Assembly: GCA_024636775.1 (NCBI GenBank) | Contig: JAGXGP010000128.1 | Coordinates: 1 to 45,012 of the forward strand | Source of the DNA: Hydrogenophilales bacterium | GTDB taxonomy: Bacteria; Pseudomonadota; Gammaproteobacteria; Burkholderiales; Thiobacillaceae | Direction of reading: 5' to 3' | DNA: 45,012 nt | Shown here: in pieces, positions 29,148 through 38,973 of the stretch | Layout of the letters: every line of letters starts with the position of its first letter | Numbering within the stretch: position 1 is the first letter of the stretch | Position numbers and translations under genes: made by a program | The notes under the pieces: generated by a model | What the model was told of the DNA's origin: nothing | The model's input: only the letters and a program-made list of their open reading frames with translations | The model's database searches: none

Positions 29148-30323
29148 ATGCCGACATCAAACGTGCGCAATACTTACCTGCGCGGCGCCCTGTTATCCAC
29201 GCTTTTGGCCAGCGTTGCCCTGGCGGATGGCGCTTGGGCAGTCGATCTCGGCAACGGTTTTCGGCTCGGTGGCGCGTTGCGCTACAACTACACCTACAAG
29301 GACTGGGACCCCAAATACAATGACACGGGTCTGATCGATTTCGATACTGCGCGTATCGATGCAGGCTATGACAACGGGCCATGGCTGGCATCGGCCCAGT
29401 ACCGCTATTACCGTTATCGCGGCGGCGCCGATACCCATTTTCTGCATCACGCCTGGGTGGGATATCGGCTCAATGACGAGACGCAACTGCATGTCGGGTT
29501 GAATCCGATTCCTTTTGGCATCACGCCGTTCGCCTCGCACAATTACTTTTTCTCGATGGCGTATTACGTCGGTTTGGAAGACAGCTACAACCTGGGCGGA
29601 AAATTGATTCATCGCAACGGGCCGTGGGATCTGCAACTGGCTTACTACGTCCGCGACGGTGGGCATTGGAGCGGCGACAGCGAAAGCAGCGCCCGTTACA
29701 CCTTCAACGTCGTCGAGAACGGCGCCGTGCGCAACAGCGAACGCGATACTGTGGTGGGCCGGGCAGCCTATACCTTCGGCAAGGACACGGAGCAATCCAG
29801 CGAGTTCGGCGTGTCCTTGCTGTCCGGGCGCCTGCCGAATGCAGGCACCGGCCGCGATGGTTCTCGCCGCGCGGGTGCGGTGCACTACAAGGGCGATTAC
29901 GGGAAGTGGGGCGTCATGTTGCAGGCGACGCGTTACGTGAACAGCGTCGAGAACCCGCCGGGTCAGGACCGCAACGTGGTGATCATGGGTGCGTACGACT
30001 TCCCCTATGCGGTGGCGGCACGCGCCAATCTGTATACCACCAACCTGAGCTATCGCGTCGGCGAATGGGGTCCGCTACGCGACATCACCGTCTATGCCGA
30101 CTACAGCATGCTCTCCAAGGATGCCGCCGGATTTCGCGACAGCCAGCAACAGGTGTACGGCGTGTCGTTTACGCCAATTGACAAGGTGTTTGTCTACGTC
30201 GATTACCTGCGGGGCCGCCAGCATCCGTATATCGGCCCCAACTTCAGCACGGGTCTGGCCGCAGGCGGGACCGACGATTCCTGGCACGACCGCTTCAACG
30301 TCAACGTGGGCGTGTATTTCTGA
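29148..30323 (+). CDS. outer-membrane porin-like beta-barrel protein
   Basis: The 391-residue protein has a signal peptide (LLSTLLASVALADGAWA, cleavage before VDLGNG). The mature part alternates aromatic and polar residues in about 16 beta-strand-like stretches and ends in VNVGVYF, with the C-terminal Phe used for barrel assembly. It resembles phosphate-selective-porin-like or OprP/OprO-type proteins only in general form; I do not recognise a specific family. It lies 36 nt after the BCCT transporter gene with a good ribosome-binding site (AAGGAGA), so it probably gives the same solute passage through the outer membrane. Confidence 0.82.
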   Translation: MPTSNVRNTYLRGALLSTLLASVALADGAWAVDLGNGFRLGGALRYNYTYKDWDPKYNDTGLIDFDTARIDAGYDNGPWLASAQYRYYRYRGGADTHFLHHAWVGYRLNDETQLHVGLNPIPFGITPFASHNYFFSMAYYVGLEDSYNLGGKLIHRNGPWDLQLAYYVRDGGHWSGDSESSARYTFNVVENGAVRNSERDTVVGRAAYTFGKDTEQSSEFGVSLLSGRLPNAGTGRDGSRRAGAVHYKGDYGKWGVMLQATRYVNSVENPPGQDRNVVIMGAYDFPYAVAARANLYTTNLSYRVGEWGPLRDITVYADYSMLSKDAAGFRDSQQQVYGVSFTPIDKVFVYVDYLRGRQHPYIGPNFSTGLAAGGTDDSWHDRFNVNVGVYF

Positions 30324-30353
30324 TTCGGTACGCCCACTGCGTTCGCAGAGCGT

Positions 30354-31610
30354 TCAGCGATTTCCCTGCGGGGCCGCGGCCTCCTCATCCGGCGTATCGG
30401 CCAGCAACACGAGGGCTTCGGGCGACGTCCGCACCATCAGCGTGAACGGCGCATGGTCCTCCATCGGCGTCGGCGGCGCCTGCCGGATGCGCAGCAGCAC
30501 GAACGTCGACAACAGCAGAAGTGTGACCGCGTAATACACCGGCAGACTGCTCGGACCGAAGCCCGCGATCAACAGCCCCACGGCTGCAGGGCCCACGGCA
30601 GCGCCGATGCCATGCAACAACAGCAGACCGCTAATACCTTCCAGGCTTTCTTCCGGGCGGAGGTGGTCGTTCAAGTGCGCGACGCTGATCGAATAGACGC
30701 TGAAGGCGAGTCCGCCGAACAGGAAGCTTGAGATCATGAGGCCGGCCATTGATTTAGGCGCCGCCGCCATCGAGATCAGCGCGAACATCGACGCCGCTGC
30801 CGCGACCAGCGCCAGCACCCGCCGCCGGTCGACCCGGTCGGACCAGTGTCCAATCGGCCATTGCAGGGCGGCACCGCCCAGTATCGTGGCCGCCATGAAA
30901 CTCGCGATCCCCGCGGTGTCGAGTCCAACGCGCTGCGCGTACACAGGTCCCATGCCCCAGAACGCGCCGATCACCAGCCCAGATGCGAGCGCGCCAGCAA
31001 CCGCGGCTGGTGACGAAGTATAGAGAAATCGTAAACCGAGGCGGGGGGTCTTGACTGGCAGCGGCTGGGCGATGCTGGTGAACGCGATGGGCACGAGGCC
31101 TAGTGACAGCAGAATGGACGCTATCCCGAACAGCGTGAATCCCGATGGATCTGCCCAGGTGATGAGCACCTGTCCGAACGCGAGTGCGAGCAGGGTGACG
31201 GCCATGTAGGCCGCAAACACTTGTCCGCGCCGCGCATTCGGCGTTTGTGCGTTGAGCCAGCTTTCGATAACGGTGTAAATTCCCACGAGACACGCGCCGG
31301 TAATCACGCGCAAAATCAACCAGACCGCGGGCTCGATCACGAGGACATGCAGGATCGCCGTCGTGGCGGCGATAGCGGCGAACATGGCGAATGCGCGGAT
31401 ATGTCCAACACGCCGGATCAGCCCCGGGCAAAAGAACGTGCCGGCGAAAAAACCCACGAAGTAGGCGGACATCACCAGCCCAATCACGGAATCCGAAAAC
31501 CCGGCCAGACCCGCGCGCAGGGCAAGCAGGGTGCCGAACAGCCCACTGCCAATGAGCAGGATGCCGATACCGGTCAGCAAGGAAACAATGGGAAATAAGG
31601 TGGACAGCAT
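30354..31610 (-). CDS. MFS transporter (YcaD-like)
   Basis: The 418-residue inner-membrane protein has twelve hydrophobic segments and the MFS loop motif GHWSDRVDRRRVL between segments 8 and 9 plus a related LIRRVGHIRAFA between 2 and 3. The overall pattern matches the YcaD/UMF-type putative transporters; the substrate is unknown. I start at ATG 31610 (MLSTLFPIV) instead of the track start 31670 because the added 20 residues are not membrane-like. It is convergent with the porin gene (30-nt gap) and is the last gene before the integrated element at 31783. Confidence 0.82.
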   Translation of the reverse strand: MLSTLFPIVSLLTGIGILLIGSGLFGTLLALRAGLAGFSDSVIGLVMSAYFVGFFAGTFFCPGLIRRVGHIRAFAMFAAIAATTAILHVLVIEPAVWLILRVITGACLVGIYTVIESWLNAQTPNARRGQVFAAYMAVTLLALAFGQVLITWADPSGFTLFGIASILLSLGLVPIAFTSIAQPLPVKTPRLGLRFLYTSSPAAVAGALASGLVIGAFWGMGPVYAQRVGLDTAGIASFMAATILGGAALQWPIGHWSDRVDRRRVLALVAAAASMFALISMAAAPKSMAGLMISSFLFGGLAFSVYSISVAHLNDHLRPEESLEGISGLLLLHGIGAAVGPAAVGLLIAGFGPSSLPVYYAVTLLLLSTFVLLRIRQAPPTPMEDHAPFTLMVRTSPEALVLLADTPDEEAAAPQGNR

Positions 31611-31782
31611 GTGCGGCGTGCGCGGGAGTTTAGTGGCCTTCACTATCGACCATATCGTGGGATTGATCAAACAGGGTGATCAACCCGGACGACCGTTGCG
31701 CCTTGCTCGGGCGAGTCATGGCGCGTCCGGCTCGGTATCCGGTGGCGATGACTTTAATTGTAATTGTGACGTAAACCGGAAT

Positions 31783-31829
<47 letters not shown>

Positions 31830-32361
31830 AATGAAAGCAAGAAGTTAACTCTTTTATAAACAAAGTATAGCGCCAACCGGCATCACGCAATAACCGGAAA
31901 AACGCTACGGTTTTGAGCAATGCTGGCAACTTGGGTCACGATTTGGTCACATGAGACAACTGGAAACGAATTTGCCGTGTGTGTTCGGCTGCTTGTGTTA
32001 TTCGCGTGTTTAATGGCCATGGAAGTCGTTGGATGTCTTAGTGGAATGGCGGATTAACAGACGAAACATCATCTAGTCAGCCTTTATAAGTCAATGATTT
32101 GTCTATCCCGCACATTGATATTTTTCGCCAGAAAGCTTGAAAAACAAGAACAGAACTTTGAAGTGTTTACGATTTGGCTACGCACTGGAAATGAAGCCTG
32201 CAAATTTAACTAAATTCGTCGAATAAATTTACAGTCGCATTCCATCTCATGAAATAGTTCATAAACAATCAATCAGTTAACCGTTGCGCATGTAAATTGC
32301 TTAACTGAAGCGGTAGTGCATCAGATATACACATAACTTAAAATTCTTAAAGGGGATGAGA
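31830..32361. other. AT-rich stretch inside the left end of the element
   Basis: This 532-nt segment has no ORF with coding character. It is clearly more AT-rich than the chromosome outside the repeat. It contains CAGTTAA...TTAACTG (32274-32307), a 7-bp inverted repeat, and a weak promoter-like pair (TTAACT, 17 nt, GATATA) before the PEP-CTERM gene. Integrase arm sites or excision sites may lie here but I cannot point to them. Confidence 0.45.
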
Positions 32362-32946
32362 TTGGCCAATAAAAGAAATGCAGCATTAATGGTTGTTATG
32401 CTGAGTGTGATGAGTGCAACCGAGGCTAGTGCCCTCAATATTTCAAGTGCTTTGGGCTCAGGAGGATACGACGTGGTCTCGGTTACCGTGGCCACCGAAG
32501 GGATAGTTGATATGTCTTTCACGGGGGGAGGCTTCACTTACGCGAGCTTTTCATTGTTCGATGCTGCGGGTGACCATCTGATAACGAATGAGGAGTCCAA
32601 TAGTTCCTATTTCCCTAAGATTACTCAGACCCTCGCTCCAGGAGCATATTCATTGCTTGTTACCACGTGTTGTTATTCCGGCAGTCTAGTCTTGAATCAA
32701 GGCGGTTATTTAACGAATACCGACGGATTCAACTACGGATACTACTTTAATAGCGGCAACGCCACCCTTGCAGGGATGGCGGCATATATTAGTGTTCCCA
32801 ATGCCCACTGGGAAGGTAATCCGTATACGCTAACAATCACTGGCGCAGTACCTGAACCGCAAGCCTATGTCATGTATCTGGCCGGCCTTGGATTGGTGGG
32901 AGCCATTGCTCGACGCAAGAAGCGCGTAGAGATATGGAAAATATAA
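32362..32946 (+). CDS. PEP-CTERM sorting-domain protein (cargo gene)
   Basis: The 194-residue protein has a signal peptide (LMVVMLSVMSATEASA), a beta-rich extracellular domain with YDVVSVTVATEGIVDMSF, resembling DVUA0089-type modules, and a C-terminal PEP-CTERM signal: VPEPQAY, a hydrophobic helix YLAGLGLVGAIA and a basic tail RRKKR. PEP-CTERM proteins are processed by exosortase and exported in biofilm or exopolysaccharide-producing Gram-negatives. I prefer the TTG at 32362, because AAAGGGG lies 6 nt before it but directly abuts the track ATG at 32356. The protein is unusual as cargo on such a small mobile element. Confidence 0.85.
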   Translation: MANKRNAALMVVMLSVMSATEASALNISSALGSGGYDVVSVTVATEGIVDMSFTGGGFTYASFSLFDAAGDHLITNEESNSSYFPKITQTLAPGAYSLLVTTCCYSGSLVLNQGGYLTNTDGFNYGYYFNSGNATLAGMAAYISVPNAHWEGNPYTLTITGAVPEPQAYVMYLAGLGLVGAIARRKKRVEIWKI

Positions 32947-32955
32947 GTGGTATTC

Positions 32956-33056
32956 GTTATCCACATATCCACGCCGCTCGAAGCCCCGGCGGGCTGCCCC
33001 TAGGCAAGCCCAGAAGCCGGGGGCGCGAAGCGCGGCGGGGTGGGTATGTGGGTAAC
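32956..33056 (+). repeat. 101-nt long imperfect hairpin
   Basis: The outer arms GTTATCCACATATCCAC (32956-32972) and GTGGGTATGTGGGTAAC (33040-33056) pair at all 17 positions if two G-U pairs are allowed on the plus strand. Inside, GCCGC pairs with GCGGC, GCCCCGGC with GCCGGGGGC (one bulge) and GGGCTGCC with GGCAAGCCC (one bulge) around the loop CCTA, giving about 38 pairs in all. There is no T-tract, so it is not an ordinary terminator. It could be a single-strand origin or, in a satellite phage, a packaging-signal hairpin; both are inference. Confidence 0.75.
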
Positions 33057-33071
33057 GCGGCGCCGAGCTAG

Positions 33072-33100
33072 TTGACTTACTCTTTTCCTGTCTGTTAAAT
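33072..33100 (+). promoter_or_regulatory. promoter of the rep gene
   Basis: TTGACT, a 17-nt spacer and TTAAAT, with transcription expected near 33107. The resulting leader to ATG 33247 is about 140 nt long and rich in complementary segments. Confidence 0.7.
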
Positions 33101-33101
33101 T

Positions 33102-33217
33102 TTGGTCGTCTGTCACAAGACCAATAGAGCAAGAACATCCCGGCCGAAAGGACGGTGCCAGCAAAACCAAGGGCACCCCGGACATAGCAAATGACGGTGT
33201 TAAAACCGTCTTGTGAC
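33102..33217 (+). promoter_or_regulatory. structured leader of rep with competing pairings
   Basis: GTCACAAGAC (33112-33121) is perfectly complementary to GTCTTGTGAC (33208-33217). Other pairs are TTGGTC/GACCAA (33102-33124), GGTGCC/GGCACC (33154-33177) and GACGGT/ACCGTC (33193-33210). ACCGTC can also pair with an earlier GACGGT at 33151-33156 and shares 3 nt with the long-range arm, so several folds exclude each other. This is what copy-number control by attenuation or antisense RNA would look like; no known riboswitch was recognised. Confidence 0.5.
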
Positions 33218-33246
33218 TTCATCGTTAATCAACGTATGGAGTTGTT

Positions 33247-34362
33247 ATGTCTGATTCGTCATCCTTATCGCCTGAATTGCTTTCAGCATCTGAAGGTATT
33301 CCCACACCAAATACTCAACACGGCCAAGCTGCGGACTGCACAGCAGTGGAGGCGCGTGTCTGCACGCGCTCCGCTGTGGTGGAGTCCGCAGCCCCCCGTA
33401 TAGTAACTACGGGGGGAAACCTATCTCCCCAGAATTCAACAGACCCTCACGGCACAACTGCTCATGTCGACTGGTTTGCCTGCACGCTCTCAACTCGAGG
33501 CAAAACCACCTATGACGACGAGCAGCTGATTTTTATTTCTGAGCTGCTTCGGTTTCTCGCCATCAAAGAATCGCAGATCGTCGAAGGTGGTAAAGGTTGG
33601 TTTGGCTATAAGCGCATGGCCAAGATCCTGAGTCCGGACGGACAGGTTAACTACGGCCTACTCGCTTACGGGGGGGAAAGCCAAAAGGGGAGTGTCCATG
33701 TAGAGATCAACGGCCAAGGTTGTGCGGCGGTTGTTCATTGGGAAGAAATCGTGGAATGGGGTGAGAAGCGCAACGCAGTAATCACGCGGCTCGACCTAGC
33801 ACACGATGATTTCACCGGTGACGAGATCACCGTTGCTGTCGCACTGGATTGGTTTCAGGAAGGACGATTCAACAGTAATGGACGGCCACCAGCAGGGGAG
33901 CTAAGAGATGATCTTGGCTCAGGCAAGGGGAAAACGTTGTATGTGGGTAGCCGCACCGGAGGTAAGTACCTACGGATTTACGAGAAGGGAAAACAATTAG
34001 GAGACACGTCCAGTCCGTGGACTCGGGTTGAGGTCGAACTGCGCAACCAGGATCGTGTGATTCCGTGGGATGCGCTGACTCGTCCCGGCACCTACCTTGC
34101 TGGAGCCTTCCCATGTCTTGCATTTCTGTCAGCCGTGCAGGAAAAGATTCGCACCATCGCCAAGTCCGCACAGACCACCCTGACGGTTGCGACGCATCAT
34201 CTTCAAAAGTCCGGCGGCAAGCTGGTGGACTTGCTGATGAACATGCACAACGAAGATGCCGCGGCCGTAGTCGAGAAAATCCGCGGGGAAGGTATCCCTC
34301 GTCGACTTTCGGCTTACGCTTCCTACTTGCTACCCCCGGCGCAACTCGCGGATAAACCATGA
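33247..34362 (+). CDS. replication initiation protein (Rep_trans / RstA-like)
   Basis: The 371-residue protein starts at ATG 33247 with GGAG 6 nt upstream. The first 70 residues are low-complexity and are encoded by strong DNA hairpins. From AHVDWFACTL onward it shows the pattern of phage/plasmid replication initiation factors (Rep_trans): VHVEINGQGC, then ITRLDLAHDDFTGD, then GGKYLRIYEKGKQLG with the Tyr that may form the nick-site bond, and WTRVEVELRN. Proteins of this family start rolling-circle replication in pT181-type plasmids and in filamentous phages such as CTXphi (RstA). Its stop overlaps the HTH gene start (ATGA). It should replicate the excised circle. Confidence 0.85.
   Translation: MSDSSSLSPELLSASEGIPTPNTQHGQAADCTAVEARVCTRSAVVESAAPRIVTTGGNLSPQNSTDPHGTTAHVDWFACTLSTRGKTTYDDEQLIFISELLRFLAIKESQIVEGGKGWFGYKRMAKILSPDGQVNYGLLAYGGESQKGSVHVEINGQGCAAVVHWEEIVEWGEKRNAVITRLDLAHDDFTGDEITVAVALDWFQEGRFNSNGRPPAGELRDDLGSGKGKTLYVGSRTGGKYLRIYEKGKQLGDTSSPWTRVEVELRNQDRVIPWDALTRPGTYLAGAFPCLAFLSAVQEKIRTIAKSAQTTLTVATHHLQKSGGKLVDLLMNMHNEDAAAVVEKIRGEGIPRRLSAYASYLLPPAQLADKP
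33330..33416 (+). repeat. two adjacent strong hairpins inside rep (candidate origin)
   Basis: Hairpin 1 (33330-33390) has TGCGGACT/AGTCCGCA outer arms, then CACAGC/GCTGTG, then GGA/TCC, then GCGCGTG-TCTG-CACGCGC, 24 pairs with small bulges. Hairpin 2 (33392-33416) is CCCCCCGTA-TAGTAAC-TACGGGGGG, 9 perfect pairs. In pT181-type plasmids the double-strand origin lies inside the rep gene and is a cruciform, so this is a candidate nick site; loop TAGTAAC is a plausible target. Confidence 0.65.
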
Positions 34363-34721
34363 TTCTCTGGTCAGTTCAGGAAGTGGGTCGCCAGCTTGGC
34401 GTGTCTGCACGGACAGTGTTTCGGTTGATCGGGCGCGGAGAGTTGCCAAGGGCCAAATTGGGACGTTTGGTGCGTGTTCCCGCAGATGCAGTACTGGAAT
34501 ACGTAGCGCAGTTAGTTGCACACGGGCAAAATAGCGCTTGCGTGATGTCGGTGGCGTGGAAGGAGGTAAAACCATGCCATACAGACGAAAGGACTCGCCA
34601 ATTTGGTGGGTCAGTATCAACAACGCAAGCGGCAATCGAGTTAGACGCTCTACTGGCACGCAAGACCGAAAGGAAGCCGAAGCCCTCGAAGCAAAGTGGA
34701 AGCTGGAGGCCCACCAAGTGA
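34359..34721 (+). CDS. AlpA-like helix-turn-helix protein (putative excisionase)
   Basis: The first 50 residues, with WSVQEVGRQLGVSARTVFRL and LGRLVRVPADAVLEYV, form the winged HTH of MerR/excisionase-type (HTH_17) proteins. It starts on the ATGA overlapping the rep stop. The ORF continues to 120 codons and overlaps the integrase gene by 148 nt in another frame; only the N-terminal part has clear family features. Position between rep and integrase suggests control of excision (Xis) or of integrase expression. Confidence 0.75.
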   Translation: MILWSVQEVGRQLGVSARTVFRLIGRGELPRAKLGRLVRVPADAVLEYVAQLVAHGQNSACVMSVAWKEVKPCHTDERTRQFGGSVSTTQAAIELDALLARKTERKPKPSKQSGSWRPTK

Positions 34722-35650
34722 AGCACTGGGGTAAGAAGCCAACACACACCTTTGAGCAGCTTATGGTGTCGCACTACAACGCTGTTGCAGGCGATTTGCG
34801 TAGTCCCGAGCGGATACTGTCGGCGATCCGGCGGCTGAAGCCGTTTTTCGAAGGGAAGGTGGTTGAAGAACTTAGACGTTCTGATATCACTTTTTATATC
34901 GAGAAAAGGAAAGCTGATGGGATTTCGAATGCCACGATAAACCGGGAACTGGATGTACTTTCTGCTGCGATCAACCATGCCCGCTACAAATGGGAATGGG
35001 AGATCACGAACCCGGTAGAAAGAATGTCGCTCAAGGAACCGGAAGGCCGACTGCGTTGGTTAAGCCGTGCTGAAGCGGATGTTTTGATTCGTGAGGCGGA
35101 ACAAGAACCGAAGTCGCCGCACTTGGCTGATTTCATTCGACTGGCCCTGAATACGGGTTGTCGGAAGAATGAATTGCTGAAACTGGAATGGGATCGGGTG
35201 GATTTGAAAGAGAACCGCCTCTACCTCGAAGGACAGCACACCAAGAATGGCAAACGGCGCTTGATCCCGCTGAATGTAGAAGCCCGCCAAGCGCTTTTAG
35301 GGCGTACTCGTTTTCGCGCCCAGCATTGCCCAGAGTCTCCTTGGGTTTTTGCGCATAGGAGCGGGGAGCGGGTGCAGTACATGCAGAACGGCTATGGGTC
35401 GGCATGTGTGCGTGCAGGGATCAAGGATTTTCGAGTCCATGACATGCGCCACACATTTGCTTCATGGCTGATAAGTGCAGGTGTTCCGTTGGCAGAATTG
35501 CGTGATTTGCTCGGCCATTCAACCATTGAAATGACTGAACGCTACGCACACTTGGCACCGGATAACCACGTAAGGGCTGTCAGTGTTCTAGATCGGTTGT
35601 CACGATCCAGTCACGAAGTAGGGACTAGTGCGATTCAACAAGTTAGTTAA
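34574..35650 (+). CDS. int: tyrosine recombinase integrase
   Basis: I start at ATG 34574, preceded by GGAAGGAGGT, rather than the track ATG 34538. The 358-residue protein has an N-terminal arm/SAM-like core-binding part and a complete catalytic domain: Arg in NTGCRKNELL, Lys in HTKNGKRRLIPL, HxxR in VHDMRHTFASWL, and His and the nucleophilic Tyr in LLGHSTIEMTERYAHL. All active residues are present. The gene ends 12 nt before the right att copy in tRNA-Pro, the normal position for a tRNA-targeting integrase. It should carry out integration and excision of the element. Confidence 0.95.
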   Translation: MPYRRKDSPIWWVSINNASGNRVRRSTGTQDRKEAEALEAKWKLEAHQVKHWGKKPTHTFEQLMVSHYNAVAGDLRSPERILSAIRRLKPFFEGKVVEELRRSDITFYIEKRKADGISNATINRELDVLSAAINHARYKWEWEITNPVERMSLKEPEGRLRWLSRAEADVLIREAEQEPKSPHLADFIRLALNTGCRKNELLKLEWDRVDLKENRLYLEGQHTKNGKRRLIPLNVEARQALLGRTRFRAQHCPESPWVFAHRSGERVQYMQNGYGSACVRAGIKDFRVHDMRHTFASWLISAGVPLAELRDLLGHSTIEMTERYAHLAPDNHVRAVSVLDRLSRSSHEVGTSAIQQVS

Positions 35651-35662
35651 CTCGTTGAAATA

Positions 35663-35741
<79 letters not shown>

Positions 35742-35810
35742 AGGCAGATGCGAGATCAGTGATGTGCTGACTCTGTTTGAAGAACTAACGGGAGTAAAAC
35801 TGTGCGGTTG

Positions 35811-36812
35811 TTAAAAACTTCGGTCAACCGCGAAAGCCGCCAATTGTAGCAAAGCTGATTTGGAATTTGAATCTGGCAAGCAAGAAATAGCTGCATTGGC
35901 GGTTTCCGCTTCGCGTTTTGCGGCTTCGCGCGTGTACTGCAGGGCGCGCGTATCCTTGATTGCGGCGAGAACGCTCTGGAACTCGCTAAGTCCGCCGTGC
36001 TTGATCGCCTTGCGGATGCTGGCGGCCTGCTCGGCTGTTCCGTGCTTCATTGCGTAGAGCAGCGGGAGAGTGGGCTTACCTTCGGCAAGGTCGTCGCCGA
36101 TGTTTTTTCCAGTTTTGAGGAAATCGCCGGAGTAGTCCAGCACATCGTCGACCAGCTGAAATGCGGTGCCGAGATGCATGCCGTAGCGGGCCAGGGCGTC
36201 TTTTTCTTCTTCCGTGGCGCCACCGATGACCGCGCCCAGTCGCCCTGCGGCTTCAAACAGTTTGGCGGTCTTGTAACGGATGACGCGCAGGTAATTTTCT
36301 TCGTCGATGTCGGGATCGTGGCAATTAAGCAGTTGCAGCACTTCGCCTTCGGCAATGGTGTTGGTGGCGTCAGACAGGATGCGCATGACTTCCACGTTAT
36401 CGACGGAGACCATCATCTGGAATGCGCGCGAGTAGAGAAAGTCACCCACCAGGACGCTGGTGGCATTGCCAAACAGGGCATTGGCCGTTTCGCGGCCGCG
36501 TCGCAGCTCTGACTCGTCGACCACATCGTCGTGAAGCAGGGTGGCGGTGTGAATGAACTCAACGACGGCAGCGAGTTCATGGTGAGCACGGCCCTGATAA
36601 TTAAAACAGCCGGCTGCCAGTAGCACCAATGCAGGGCGCAGGCGTTTGCCACCACTATTGATGATGTACTCGGAGACCTGGCGTATCAACACCACATCGG
36701 AATACAGGCTTTCGCGGATGACTTGGTCGACGGCATGCATGTCGTCGGTCAGAAAGGATTGCAGGCTCTCCAGAGACACGATAGGCGGCTTGTTATTAGA
36801 TAAAGCCCACAA
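35811..36812 (-). CDS. ispB: octaprenyl diphosphate synthase
   Basis: The 333-residue long-chain polyprenyl diphosphate synthase makes the ubiquinone side chain. The first Asp-rich motif is [16 protein letters not shown] (DDxxD) and the second is [25 protein letters not shown], the IPP-binding block, precedes the first. Length and sequence fit IspB. It is divergent from rplU, the same arrangement as in E. coli and many proteobacteria, with a 137-nt promoter region between. Confidence 0.96.
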   Translation of the reverse strand: MWALSNNKPPIVSLESLQSFLTDDMHAVDQVIRESLYSDVVLIRQVSEYIINSGGKRLRPALVLLAAGCFNYQGRAHHELAAVVEFIHTATLLHDDVVDESELRRGRETANALFGNATSVLVGDFLYSRAFQMMVSVDNVEVMRILSDATNTIAEGEVLQLLNCHDPDIDEENYLRVIRYKTAKLFEAAGRLGAVIGGATEEEKDALARYGMHLGTAFQLVDDVLDYSGDFLKTGKNIGDDLAEGKPTLPLLYAMKHGTAEQAASIRKAIKHGGLSEFQSVLAAIKDTRALQYTREAAKREAETANAAISCLPDSNSKSALLQLAAFAVDRSF

Positions 36813-36880
36813 TGTTAGCAGTCTGGCCAGGGTTTTTCATCGCTTCCCTGGGATTATCCGTAATGGACGTATTAAATAGT

Positions 36881-36909
36881 TTGACTCATCGGGTGTTCGG
36901 AGCTAAAAT
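36881..36909 (+). promoter_or_regulatory. promoter of rplU-rpmA
   Basis: TTGACT, a 17-nt spacer and TAAAAT give a strong sigma70 promoter, with transcription from about 36916 and a leader of about 34 nt. Confidence 0.8.
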
Positions 36910-36949
36910 CTTGCGCTTTCCTGGGTTCGAAATTGGTTGGAGATCCCCA

Positions 36950-37261
36950 ATGTACGCAGTCATCAAAACCGGCGGCAAGCAATACCGCGTGAGCGCCGGC
37001 GATAAACTTAAAATTGAAAAGCTCGAAGCCGACATCGGCAGCGAGATCACCTTTGATCAGGTGCTGATGGTAGGCGATGGTGCCGACATCAAAATGGGTG
37101 CGCCCATGTTGCGTGGTGCTACGGTTACAGCCACTGTGCTGAACCAGGCACGCGGCGACAAGATCAAAATCTTTAAAATGCGCCGTCGTAAGCATTATCG
37201 CAAGAGCCAGGGCCATCGTCAGCACTTCACCGAAGTGCAAATCGGCGGCATCACGGCATAA
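36950..37261 (+). CDS. rplU: 50S ribosomal protein L21
   Basis: The 103-residue protein starts at ATG 36950 ([18 protein letters not shown]), the typical L21 opening; the track adds 46 upstream codons that include the promoter. The basic [19 protein letters not shown] block near the C-terminus contacts 23S rRNA. It is followed by rpmA 12 nt later, the universal rplU-rpmA-obgE order. Confidence 0.98.
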   Translation: MYAVIKTGGKQYRVSAGDKLKIEKLEADIGSEITFDQVLMVGDGADIKMGAPMLRGATVTATVLNQARGDKIKIFKMRRRKHYRKSQGHRQHFTEVQIGGITA

Positions 37262-37273
37262 GGAGCACGAAAC

Positions 37274-37552
37274 ATGGCACACAAGAAAGCAGGCGGTAGT
37301 TCACGTAACGGCCGCGACTCGGAATCGAAACGTCTGGGCGTCAAGTGTTATGGCGGCGAGCTGGTTATAGCTGGCAACATCATCGTGCGCCAGCGCGGTA
37401 CCCAGTTTCATCCCGGCGACAACGTTGGTATCGGCAAGGATCACACCTTGTTTGCCAAAGCTGACGGCACTGTCAAATTCGAAGTCAAGGGCGCTGCCCG
37501 TCGCAGAATGGTTCGTGTCGTGCCAATCGCGGTCGAGTCAGTTGCGGCTTGA
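37274..37552 (+). CDS. rpmA: 50S ribosomal protein L27
   Basis: The 92-residue protein begins [20 protein letters not shown], whose N-terminal tail reaches the peptidyl-transferase centre. No N-terminal extension of the Firmicutes type is present. An AAGGAGC ribosome-binding site precedes the start, and an intrinsic terminator follows at 37585-37616. Confidence 0.98.
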   Translation: MAHKKAGGSSRNGRDSESKRLGVKCYGGELVIAGNIIVRQRGTQFHPGDNVGIGKDHTLFAKADGTVKFEVKGAARRRMVRVVPIAVESVAA

Positions 37553-37573
37553 GCTGATTTGAACTAAGACTGA

Positions 37574-38969
<1,396 letters not shown>

Positions 38970-38973
<4 letters not shown>

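Noticed and set aside
32956-33056. integron attC site or retron msr/msd
   Set aside because: The ends do not match the attC core (RYYYAAC/GTTRRRY), no integron integrase is present, and there is no reverse transcriptase gene for a retron.
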